The notes under the pieces: model-generated
What the model was told of the DNA's origin: nothing
The model's input: only the letters and a program-made list of their open reading frames with translations
The model's database searches: none
Translations under genes and position numbers: made by a program
DNA from: Lachnospiraceae bacterium
Lineage (GTDB): Bacteria; Bacillota; Clostridia; Lachnospirales; Lachnospiraceae
Direction: 5' to 3'
Length of the DNA: 7,103 nt
Assembly (NCBI GenBank): GCA_019424135.1
Contig: JAHYZZ010000030.1
Coordinates: forward strand, 8,528-15,630
Shown here: positions 1-6,478 of the stretch, piece after piece
Position numbering within the stretch: position 1 is the stretch's first letter
Layout: each line of letters begins with the position of its first letter

Positions 1-1239
1 CACGGCTCTTTTCCACAACCGAACTCCCATCAGAAGCAGAAGGCCACACAGAAAAAGGTCTGCATACACAACATTTTTTTCGATTTCTTCTATTCCCTCC
101 TGCCTGCTTCCATACAGCAAAACCGCTGCGGCAAGAAGGTACCCTGCCAGAAGCCTCCCATTTTCCAGGCTTTTCTCATAAAATTTATGGAAAAAGGATG
201 CAGCCAGATAGGCAAACAAGGGAAGAAACGGTATGTACGCCTTCATCCGCAGATATAACCCTCCATTCAGTAAAAAGGCCGCCATCGGAAAGAGTAGAAG
301 CACTACAAGACAGACCGCCAGATATTTTTCTTTACTTTTCCGGTAGAACAAACTGACCGCAAGAATCACCACTGCCATAGCAGTCAGCCCCATTCCATAC
401 GGGCTATAAAGTACTTTCCACAGACTGATCTGAGGAAGCAAAAGCTCTTGAAAGGTGTAATGGTTTCCATCGCTTCTTCCGCCAAGCATAGCAAAAAACA
501 CCGGTACCAGGTAGAAAAAAGATAAAAGACCGCCAAAAAATGCAGGATAAAACTGCCTCCACAAAGACTGCATCAAAACTTTCACAGAAGAAGCCCATTC
601 CTTCCTCCATCCACACAGACCATAGATCAAAAGTGCCACTACAGCGCCCACTGCAAAGTAAAAGCTGGTCAGCACCATGCAAAGCACTCCTATGGTCATC
701 AGCGCATATTTCCCCGTGCAGCAGTACCTGTCATATCCGATCAGAGTAAGCAAAAGAAAGGGAAGATAGCTGACAAACATGATCTGCATAGAGGTATGGT
801 ACACCACTGGCCCTGCCATAATCATGAGCAAAGAGGCAAAAAAGCTTTCCTCCTCCCGGAAATGTTGTCTGGACAGCCAAAGATAACAAAGCAGCCCATC
901 TGCGATCCAGGTTATCAGCATCATACCTTGCACATAAACCGCCATATCTACAAAAGGAAGCAAAAAAGAAAGCAAATACAAAGGATTGTAAAGTCCATAG
1001 TATCCAAAATTATAGAGATTTTGTCCGCCTCCGATCTCCATGGCAAAATCCGGGAAAAGATTTCCTGTTTCATAAAACCTCTGCCGGAAATATTCCGGGA
1101 ATACAATATGCTGGGACAGCCAGTCTGTCTCAGATCCCGCCAGATATCCTCCGCTTACTTTCATCAGAAAGAGAATCACGGGGATCGCTGTGAGAATGAG
1201 GGGAAACAAAAGTCTTTTGCTGTATCTGATCTTCTTCAT
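1..1239 (-). CDS. yfhO: YfhO-family multi-pass membrane protein (putative polymer glycosyltransferase), 3' end off the left edge
   Basis: The frame is open without a stop from ATG at 1239 to the window edge, giving 413 N-terminal residues; YfhO proteins are usually about 850-900 residues, so roughly half is present. After a basic start (MKKIRYSKR) comes a membrane helix at about residues 10-27. An outer loop follows with Asp39 in SETDW, then GGGQNLYNFGYYGLYNP (70-86) and QIMFVSYLPFLLL (152-164), both of which I recognise as YfhO-type motifs. Many further hydrophobic helices follow. Family knowledge: YfhO proteins are GT-C-like enzymes that move a sugar from a lipid carrier to lipoteichoic acid or wall polymer outside the membrane, working with a CsbB-type GT2. 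An acidic residue in the first outer loop is typical of GT-C enzymes, so Asp39 is a candidate (inference). The start is set by AAGGAG at 1248-1253, 8 nt upstream. The gene overlaps the upstream GT2 gene by 110 bp in another frame, implying co-transcription and coupled translation. Acceptor and sugar are unknown. Confidence 0.85.
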   Translation of the reverse strand, partial: MKKIRYSKRLLFPLILTAIPVILFLMKVSGGYLAGSETDWLSQHIVFPEYFRQRFYETGNLFPDFAMEIGGGQNLYNFGYYGLYNPLYLLSFLLPFVDMAVYVQGMMLITWIADGLLCYLWLSRQHFREEESFFASLLMIMAGPVVYHTSMQIMFVSYLPFLLLTLIGYDRYCCTGKYALMTIGVLCMVLTSFYFAVGAVVALLIYGLCGWRKEWASSVKVLMQSLWRQFYPAFFGGLLSFFYLVPVFFAMLGGRSDGNHYTFQELLLPQISLWKVLYSPYGMGLTAMAVVILAVSLFYRKSKEKYLAVCLVVLLLFPMAAFLLNGGLYLRMKAYIPFLPLFAYLAASFFHKFYEKSLENGRLLAGYLLAAAVLLYGSRQEGIEEIEKNVVYADLFLCGLLLLMGVRLWKRAV

Positions 1240-2179
1240 CACTGGAACTCCTTAAAATATAGATTGGCCGTCCTTTCATCTCTGTATAAGCCCTGGCAAG
1301 ATACTGGCCGATGATTCCAAGGCACAAAAGCTGGACACCGCCGATAAAAAAGATGACACACATCATAGACGGCCATCCTGCCACCGGATCATGCCAGAAT
1401 ATATTTTTAATTACCAAAAACAGCATCAAAGCAAATGCCACGCCACAAAAAAGAATTCCTCCATAGGATGCCACAGACAAAGGGACAGTGGAAAATCCCA
1501 GAATTCCATCCAAAGAATAACGAAACAGCTTCACCATAGACCATTTGGTATCTCCTGCCGCCCGTTCCACATTATGATAGGGAAGCCACTTGGTTTTAAA
1601 GCCCACCCATCCGAACAGTCCCTTGGAAAACCGATTCCGTTCTCCAAGAGCCAAAATGGCATCTGTCATCTTCCGGTTCATCATCCGAAAGTCCCTGGCT
1701 CCTTCTTCAATCTTTACTTTTGAAAGCCGATTGATACATTTATAAAACGCCCCGGAAAAGAAAGACCGAATCCTTGCCTCTCCGCTCCGATCTTCCCGAC
1801 GGGTTGCCACACAGTCATACTCTCCCTTTTTCAGCGTCTGAAGCATCAAGGGAAGATATTCCGGCGGATCCTGAAGATCCACATCCATCACTGCCACATA
1901 GTCCCCTCTGGCCGCCTGCATTCCCGCATACATTGCCGCTTCTTTTCCAAAATTTCGCGAAAATGACAGGTATCGATAACTGTCTCGTTTCTTGTGGAAC
2001 TGCTTAAGAATCTTTGCTGTCCGATCTGTTGATCCGTCGTCCACAAAAATAATCTCCACATCCGCAGTCTTCATCGCCTTCATGATCTTTTCCATTGCAT
2101 GGATGTAGATTGGAAGCACTTCTTCTTCGTTAAAGCAGGGGACGACGATGCTTACAAGTGTTTTCCTGTCCCTGTTCAT
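1130..2179 (-). CDS. Membrane-anchored family 2 glycosyltransferase (CsbB/GtrB-like undecaprenyl-phosphate sugar transferase)
   Basis: The 349-residue protein has a cytoplasmic GT-A catalytic domain (about 1-215) with VSIVVPCFNEEE at 9-20, VDDGSTD at 46-52 and the metal-binding DxD-type MDVDLQDPPE at 98-107. Two C-terminal membrane helices follow (about 230-258 and 268-292), then the family-typical ending GQYLARAYTEMKGRPIYIL (291-309). Relatives such as CsbB, GtrB and YfdH transfer a sugar from a nucleotide donor to undecaprenyl phosphate at the inner membrane face. The neighbouring yfhO gene fits the known CsbB-YfhO partnership in teichoic acid glycosylation. The ATG at 2179 is chosen because AAGGAG lies 7 nt upstream; an in-frame GTG at 2209 would add ten residues but has no comparable site. 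Odd: residues 314-349 are a charged, Ser-rich tail read out of frame through the start of yfhO, and the family usually stops near residue 310-330. The donor sugar cannot be read from the sequence. Confidence 0.9.
   Translation of the reverse strand: MNRDRKTLVSIVVPCFNEEEVLPIYIHAMEKIMKAMKTADVEIIFVDDGSTDRTAKILKQFHKKRDSYRYLSFSRNFGKEAAMYAGMQAARGDYVAVMDVDLQDPPEYLPLMLQTLKKGEYDCVATRREDRSGEARIRSFFSGAFYKCINRLSKVKIEEGARDFRMMNRKMTDAILALGERNRFSKGLFGWVGFKTKWLPYHNVERAAGDTKWSMVKLFRYSLDGILGFSTVPLSVASYGGILFCGVAFALMLFLVIKNIFWHDPVAGWPSMMCVIFFIGGVQLLCLGIIGQYLARAYTEMKGRPIYILRSSSDEEDQIQQKTFVSPHSHSDPRDSLSDESKRRISGGI
1248..1253 (-). promoter_or_regulatory. Ribosome binding site of yfhO, inside the GT2 reading frame
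   Basis: AAGGAG on the minus strand lies 8 nt before the yfhO ATG at 1239. It is embedded in GT2 codons 309-311, so ribosomes translating the GT2 tail pass over it. Its strength and the long open frame after it are the basis for the yfhO start. Confidence 0.75.
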
Positions 2180-2186
2180 ACAAAAA

Positions 2187-2192
2187 CTCCTT
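2187..2192 (-). promoter_or_regulatory. Ribosome binding site that fixes the GT2 start
   Basis: AAGGAG on the minus strand lies 7 nt before ATG 2179. It supports this start over the in-frame GTG at 2209. Confidence 0.8.
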
Positions 2193-2248
2193 CCTGTCTC
2201 TAATCGCACAATACTCTACTCCTAATTTGTTATGTTTTTGTGAAAAAT

Positions 2249-2271
2249 AATCTTAAAGATTTCTAAAGATT
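2249..2271. promoter_or_regulatory. Operator-like palindrome with an extra half-site in the divergent intergenic region
   Basis: AATCTT (2249-2254) and AAGATT (2256-2261) form a perfect inverted repeat around one central A. AAGATT recurs at 2266-2271, so TAAAGATT (2254-2261 and 2264-2271) is a direct repeat with a 10-bp period, about one helical turn. The element ends 16 bp before the pepX -35 box, a usual place for an activator, and also lies upstream of the divergent GT2 gene. No specific regulator can be assigned. The region is AT-rich, so a chance origin is possible. Confidence 0.35.
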
Positions 2272-2287
2272 CTATTTACTTCCATAA

Positions 2288-2316
2288 TTGACTATCTAAT
2301 CAGGAAAACCTATACT
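2288..2316 (+). promoter_or_regulatory. Sigma-A type promoter of pepX
   Basis: The -35 box TTGACT (2288-2293) and -10 box TATACT (2311-2316) are separated by exactly 17 bp, each one base off consensus. Transcription would begin near 2323, leaving a leader of about 40 nt. The pepX ribosome site GGGAGG (2351-2356) sits 6 nt before ATG 2363. No terminator-like hairpin or riboswitch fold is evident in the short leader. Confidence 0.75.
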
Positions 2317-2362
2317 ATTGATCAGGAGTTCTGTTAACAAATGATAATCAGGGAGGTTTCAC

Positions 2363-4504
2363 ATGAAAGATCATCATTATAGTAAGGTACCAATATTTGA
2401 AAACGGGCTTGCACAGCCGGTTTTCCCGTTTACAGATGGAAAAAGCGGAAAAGACTATGATCCCTCTACGTCTGATATCGTAAGATATTGTGTCTATGTA
2501 GAATCAGACTATGATATGGATTTAGATGGGAAAAGAGACATGATCAAAGTACTTGTTCAAGTACCAAGAAGTGCAGTGGAAGGAAACTATCAGGCTGCCT
2601 CCTTGTTCGAAGCAAGGCCATACTGCGCCGGTGTTCAGGATGATGGCTATGAACACATGAAAGAGGTGGCAGACAAAGAGTACCGAAAATTTGATTTTGC
2701 AGACCTTGATCGCAAAGTTGCCCCACGCATCCCCGGCGGTTCCATCAGCGCAATGGAACTTGCCCTGAAGGCAGATCCTTCGGATTGGTATTATCCAGAT
2801 AAAGGAAACCATAACAGCATGGTTTATGAAAACCTTGACAACTTCAATTATTATCTTGTCCGTGGATTTGCCGTGATCATAAGTGCCGGTTTCGGCTCGC
2901 TGGGGTCTGATGGTTTTAACTATGTGGGGTCGGATTACGAAAGGGATGCTTTCAAATCCGTCGTAGAATGGCTGCACGGAGACCGCACTGCCTATGCAGA
3001 CAGAGAAGGAACCCTGACAACCAGGGCCGACTGGTCAAACGGCAAGGTTGCCATGACAGGAAGATCTTATGCAGGAACCATGCCCTTTGCCGTAGCCACA
3101 ACAGGTGTGGAAGGATTACAGACGATTGTTCCCGTGGCCGGGATCTCTGACTGGTACAGCCAGCAGAATATGCAAGGGGCACAGCGTTACTGGCCAAAAG
3201 AGATGCTAAACAGCTACCTGGCATACTACTGCTCCAGTCGCTATCACGATGAGACATTATCGGAACAACAGCTTGATGACATTGCCGCATTCCATCATGA
3301 ACTAAGTCTGAAGCAGCTAAAATGTGGCTTCGATTATGATGAAGCATTCTGGGGAAGCGGGAACTATCAATTACATGCAGACAAGCTCCGGTGCAGCGCA
3401 TTGATCGTACAGGGATTAAACGATGAAAATGTTTCTACGAAACAGTTTGAAATGATGTTGAAGGCATTTCAGAAATCTGGTCAGACCGTCAAGGCAATCC
3501 TTCATCAGGGACCACATATGACACCCACCATGCCCAATAAAAACTATGGGTTCCTGATCAATGGCAGATTCTATGATGATATTGTCAACGAATGGATTTC
3601 CCATTATCTCTATGATGTAGAAAACGATGCAAAGACAATGCCTGCGGTTCTTGTGCAGACGAATGATGACCAGAAGAAATGGGAAACCGCAGACTCCTGG
3701 GATACAGAAAATACTATGAAGCTTGAAAGTAAAGGCACCGGAACTGCTGTCATCGATACCGACTGGGAGGCTGCCAAAATCAGCGCCAAGAACTTTGATG
3801 ATGTGATGGCTGTAAAATCTACAAACATGAACATACGCTATGTAACAGCTCCATTCGAAGAACCTGTGACGATCCAGGGAACCGTTTGTCTGAATCTGAG
3901 AGCGGCGTTAAAAGACGGAGATATGGAAAACGATTTTAATCCGGAAAACCGGAATGATGTAGATACACTGACGATGCAGCTTGGCGCCTCGAAGGTTTCC
4001 GGAAGAATGGATGATGTGGAAATTGCTGTTCTTCTGTGCGATGTATGTGATGAGGCCTTTGACAGCATCCAGACAACCGATCCGGAAAGAAATATCATTC
4101 CAGTGAAAACGATAAAAGAAGAGGGGATCATAAACGGCGGAGACCTTCCCTCCTTTGACGAAGTAGAATTTTCTACCGTACATAAAAACTACCGTGTCAT
4201 TACTCGTGCGTTTGCAGACCTTTGTAATCCGCAGGCAGGCTATGCTCCAGAGTCAGCTACAGAAAGCATTGAACTAAAAAAAGGAGAGTATCACGATTAC
4301 CATGTATACTTATGCGCCACAAGATATACCATAGAACCAGGCCACAGCCTGGCCCTGGTAATCGCCACCGAAGATCCGGTAAACTGTATGATCCATAAAA
4401 CCTACTCCATCGAGATTGACAATGCCTCTGTAAATGCGGCTGTTCCTGTGACCAAAGAAACAAAGAACCGCCCGGTAAAACCTGAAACCGTTGATGCTGG
4501 CTAA
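2363..4504 (+). CDS. pepX: Xaa-Pro dipeptidyl-peptidase-like serine hydrolase (peptidase family S15, PepX / CocE-NonD type)
   Basis: The 713-residue protein has no signal peptide and is probably cytosolic. The family removes Xaa-Pro dipeptides from the N-terminus of proline-containing peptides. The alpha/beta-hydrolase domain spans about residues 40-410. The nucleophile is Ser235 in GRSYAG, followed by AVATTGVEGLQTIVPVAGIS and the WY of ISDWY, as in PepX. The charge-relay Asp354 lies in GLNDENV and His385 in HQGPHM. Ser-to-Asp and Asp-to-His spacings (119 and 31) almost equal those I recall for Lactococcus PepX (Ser348, Asp468, His498). A C-terminal PepX_C-type beta-rich domain covers roughly 420-690. 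The nucleophile sits about 113 residues earlier than in Lactococcus, so the N-terminal helical domain of that enzyme is absent. A consensus promoter and GGGAGG site support ATG 2363. Esterase or acylase activity of the broader CocE/NonD group is the main alternative. The convergent peptide transporter operon supports a peptide role. Confidence 0.85.
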   Translation: MKDHHYSKVPIFENGLAQPVFPFTDGKSGKDYDPSTSDIVRYCVYVESDYDMDLDGKRDMIKVLVQVPRSAVEGNYQAASLFEARPYCAGVQDDGYEHMKEVADKEYRKFDFADLDRKVAPRIPGGSISAMELALKADPSDWYYPDKGNHNSMVYENLDNFNYYLVRGFAVIISAGFGSLGSDGFNYVGSDYERDAFKSVVEWLHGDRTAYADREGTLTTRADWSNGKVAMTGRSYAGTMPFAVATTGVEGLQTIVPVAGISDWYSQQNMQGAQRYWPKEMLNSYLAYYCSSRYHDETLSEQQLDDIAAFHHELSLKQLKCGFDYDEAFWGSGNYQLHADKLRCSALIVQGLNDENVSTKQFEMMLKAFQKSGQTVKAILHQGPHMTPTMPNKNYGFLINGRFYDDIVNEWISHYLYDVENDAKTMPAVLVQTNDDQKKWETADSWDTENTMKLESKGTGTAVIDTDWEAAKISAKNFDDVMAVKSTNMNIRYVTAPFEEPVTIQGTVCLNLRAALKDGDMENDFNPENRNDVDTLTMQLGASKVSGRMDDVEIAVLLCDVCDEAFDSIQTTDPERNIIPVKTIKEEGIINGGDLPSFDEVEFSTVHKNYRVITRAFADLCNPQAGYAPESATESIELKKGEYHDYHVYLCATRYTIEPGHSLALVIATEDPVNCMIHKTYSIEIDNASVNAAVPVTKETKNRPVKPETVDAG

Positions 4505-4508
4505 TTTG

Positions 4509-5462
4509 TCACGCAAACTGATGGCACGCCACAAAATGTTTCGGAGCCGCCTCTCTTAACTGACAGTTTTCTTTACATGTTTCCTTTGCATACGGACATC
4601 TGGGAGCAAAACGGCATCCGGGCGATGGATTCACCGGGGATGACACTTCCCCTTGAAGGGTATGTCTGGTCCGGGATCTCCTGCTAAGATCCGTGGTGGG
4701 AATTGCTGACAGCAATGCCTTTGTATATGGGTGCAGCGGATGACGAAACAGTTCGTCTTTTGAAGCGTACTCCACCACCTGCCCCATATACATCACCATG
4801 ATGTCATTGCTGATATGTCTCACCACGCAAAGGTCATGGGTAATAAACAGATAGGACAGCCCCCTTTGTTCCTGCAGGTCCATCAGCAGGTTCAGGATCT
4901 GCGCCTGAATGGATACATCCAGTGCAGATACTGGTTCATCACAGACAATAAACCGAGGTTCTACTACCATAGCGCGGGCCAGTCCTACTCTCTGCCGCCG
5001 GCCGCCGTCCAGTTCATGAGGATAACAATTGGCATAACGAAGCGGCAGTCCGCACAGTTCCATGATCTGATGGATCTTTTCTTCTGTTTCCTTCTTCCCA
5101 CAGGCTTTCCCGTATATCTCATGAACCGGCTCCGCGATCAGGTTGTAAACAGACATTCTGGGATCCAGCGAACTATATGGATCCTGAAAAATCATCTGCA
5201 TATTCTTATGCACATCTTTCATTTTCCTTTTTCCATACTTTAGGATATTCTCACCCTGGAACCAGACTTCCCCGGCTGTTGCCTCATGCAAACGCAGAAC
5301 CGTCCTTCCCAATGTTGATTTCCCACATCCGGATTCCCCCACAACTCCCAGCGTTTGGCATGCATTGATCCGAAAGCTGATATCCTCTACTGCGTGGAGC
5401 ATGCCCCCTGGTGTTTTAAAATATTTTCTGAGATTGATTGCTTCTACTAATGGGTTCGTCAT
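4509..5462 (-). CDS. oppF: Oligopeptide/dipeptide ABC transporter ATP-binding protein, OppF/DppF type
   Basis: This 317-residue cytoplasmic ATPase is one of the two nucleotide-binding subunits that power peptide import. Visible motifs are Walker A GESGCGKST (42-50), Q-loop MIFQDPYSSLDP (90-101, Gln93), signature LDGGRRQR (151-158), Walker B FIVCDE (171-176) and switch His209 in ITHD. The C-terminal oligopeptide-transporter extension begins at HPLHPYTKALLSAIP (241-255) and contains Cys283, Cys289, Cys296 and Cys313. The CX5CX6CX16C spacing matches the iron-sulfur motif described in Opp/Dpp ATPases. The signature has Asp in place of the usual Ser of LSGGQ and Arg in place of Gln. I recall this variant in Clostridia peptide transporters, so it is probably functional. 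The start ATG overlaps the oppD stop as ATGA (5459-5462), with AGGAGG at 5470-5475, which indicates coupled translation. The stop codon lies 4 bp from the convergent pepX stop. Confidence 0.92.
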   Translation of the reverse strand: MTNPLVEAINLRKYFKTPGGMLHAVEDISFRINACQTLGVVGESGCGKSTLGRTVLRLHEATAGEVWFQGENILKYGKRKMKDVHKNMQMIFQDPYSSLDPRMSVYNLIAEPVHEIYGKACGKKETEEKIHQIMELCGLPLRYANCYPHELDGGRRQRVGLARAMVVEPRFIVCDEPVSALDVSIQAQILNLLMDLQEQRGLSYLFITHDLCVVRHISNDIMVMYMGQVVEYASKDELFRHPLHPYTKALLSAIPTTDLSRRSRTRHTLQGEVSSPVNPSPGCRFAPRCPYAKETCKENCQLREAAPKHFVACHQFA

Positions 5463-6466
5463 ATGGATTCCTCCTGCCTGTCAAAAAGATGACAGAATAT
5501 TTGATGTCCGTCCTCCTCATACATCTGTGGCTGCACTCGTTTGCAGATTTCCATGCAATGAGCGCATCTGTCCGCAAAATAGCACCCCTGCGGCAGGCAG
5601 GTCGGGTCCGGCATCTGCCCGGGTATGGGAATTAAGCGGGCCGCCGTACTTTCCAGATCGGGAATGCAATTCAACAGCCCTGTCGTATATGGATGATTTT
5701 TCGTACGAGAAAAGACCTGTTCCACAGTTCCTTGTTCCACCACTCTCCCGCTGTACACTACCGCAACACGGTCACAGAACTCAGCGACCACGCCAAGATC
5801 ATGGGTAATCAGGATCACTGCTGTGTTAAATTTTTCTTTCAGGCTGCTCATCATATCCAGAATCTGTGCCTGAATGGTGACATCTAATGCTGTGGTGGGT
5901 TCATCTGCCAGCAAAAGCTCCGGCTGAGCGATCAATGCCATTGCAATGACAATTCGTTGTTTCATACCGCCGGAAAACTGATGCGCAAACTCCTTTTTTC
6001 TTGCCGCCGGAATGCCAACCATCGCCAGGATATGATCTACTCTTTGCTGTTTTTCTTCCTTTGTCATTTTAGGAAAATGTAGATCCAGTACTTCCAGGAT
6101 CTGATCTCCTACGGTTTTCACTGGATTCAGACTCGTCATCGGATCCTGAAAAATCATGGAAACCCTTTTCCCTCTCAGGCCAAGCATATAGGCTTCTTTT
6201 TGCTCCAACAGCTGATCCCCGTCATAGCAGATGCTTCCAGAAGTGATATGCCCTGTCTTCTCAGGAAGCAGTTGCAAAACCGATAAGGCCATTGTTGTCT
6301 TTCCGGCTCCCGTTTCTCCCACAAGTCCTACCTTCTCTCCCCGGTCCACCCGAAGTGTCAGCCCGTTTAACGCATGTACTGCGGCATCTTCTGTATCATA
6401 CTGCACATAGAGCTCCCGAATCTCCAACAAGGGCACTGTTTCCACTTTCTTTGTATTCTCTTCCAT
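5459..6466 (-). CDS. oppD: Oligopeptide/dipeptide ABC transporter ATP-binding protein, OppD/DppD type
   Basis: This 335-residue cytoplasmic ATPase pairs with OppF to drive peptide uptake through the OppB/OppC channel. Visible motifs are Walker A GETGAGKTT (50-58), Q-loop MIFQDPMTSLNP (104-115, Gln107), signature FSGGMKQR (164-171), Walker B LLLADEP (184-190) and switch His222 in ITHD. The C-terminal extension starts at NHPYTTGLLNCIPD (257-270). Cys295, Cys301, Cys308 and Cys325 repeat the CX5CX6CX16C spacing seen in OppF; Cys304 and Cys290 are extra. FSGGMKQR and ADEPTTALDVT are typical of OppD rather than OppF. ATG 6466 is preferred over the in-frame ATG at 6481, because AGAGG at 6474-6478 lies 7 nt upstream of it while 6481 has only a weak purine stretch. 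The 6481 start would add five residues and give an ATGA overlap with the permease stop. Same operon as its neighbours on both sides. Confidence 0.92.
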   Translation of the reverse strand: MEENTKKVETVPLLEIRELYVQYDTEDAAVHALNGLTLRVDRGEKVGLVGETGAGKTTMALSVLQLLPEKTGHITSGSICYDGDQLLEQKEAYMLGLRGKRVSMIFQDPMTSLNPVKTVGDQILEVLDLHFPKMTKEEKQQRVDHILAMVGIPAARKKEFAHQFSGGMKQRIVIAMALIAQPELLLADEPTTALDVTIQAQILDMMSSLKEKFNTAVILITHDLGVVAEFCDRVAVVYSGRVVEQGTVEQVFSRTKNHPYTTGLLNCIPDLESTAARLIPIPGQMPDPTCLPQGCYFADRCAHCMEICKRVQPQMYEEDGHQIFCHLFDRQEESI

Positions 6467-6473
6467 ATTGATT

Positions 6474-6478
6474 CCTCT
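6474..6478 (-). promoter_or_regulatory. Ribosome binding site deciding the oppD start
   Basis: AGAGG on the minus strand, 7 nt before ATG 6466. It abuts the permease stop codon (6478-6480), so termination and re-initiation are probably coupled. The alternative ATG at 6481 lies upstream of this site. Confidence 0.6.

Noticed and set aside
404..682. Minus-strand 92-codon open frame inside yfhO
   Set aside because: It is out of frame with the continuous YfhO reading frame, which shows family motifs and membrane helices throughout.
796..1314. Plus-strand 172-codon open frame over yfhO and the GT2 tail
   Set aside because: It lies opposite two well-supported minus-strand genes, has no ribosome site, and its product has no membrane or domain pattern. 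The minus strand explains the region better.
2180..2209. Longer GT2 start at GTG 2209
   Set aside because: The added residues show no family similarity, and the strong AAGGAG falls inside this stretch, correctly spaced for ATG 2179.
2200..2290. Sigma-A promoter for the GT2-yfhO unit on the minus strand
   Set aside because: A promoter is expected here, but the best pairs found (for example TTTAAG and CATAAC with 17 bp spacing) match consensus poorly, so none is called.
4337..4352. Hairpin CCAGGC-CACA-GCCTGG as a terminator
   Set aside because: It lies within pepX coding sequence about 150 bp before the stop and has no T-run on either strand.
4558..4575. AACTGACAGTT followed by T-rich sequence as a pepX terminator
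   Set aside because: The arms leave almost no loop and the stem is AT-rich and very short, so it would not form a stable terminator.
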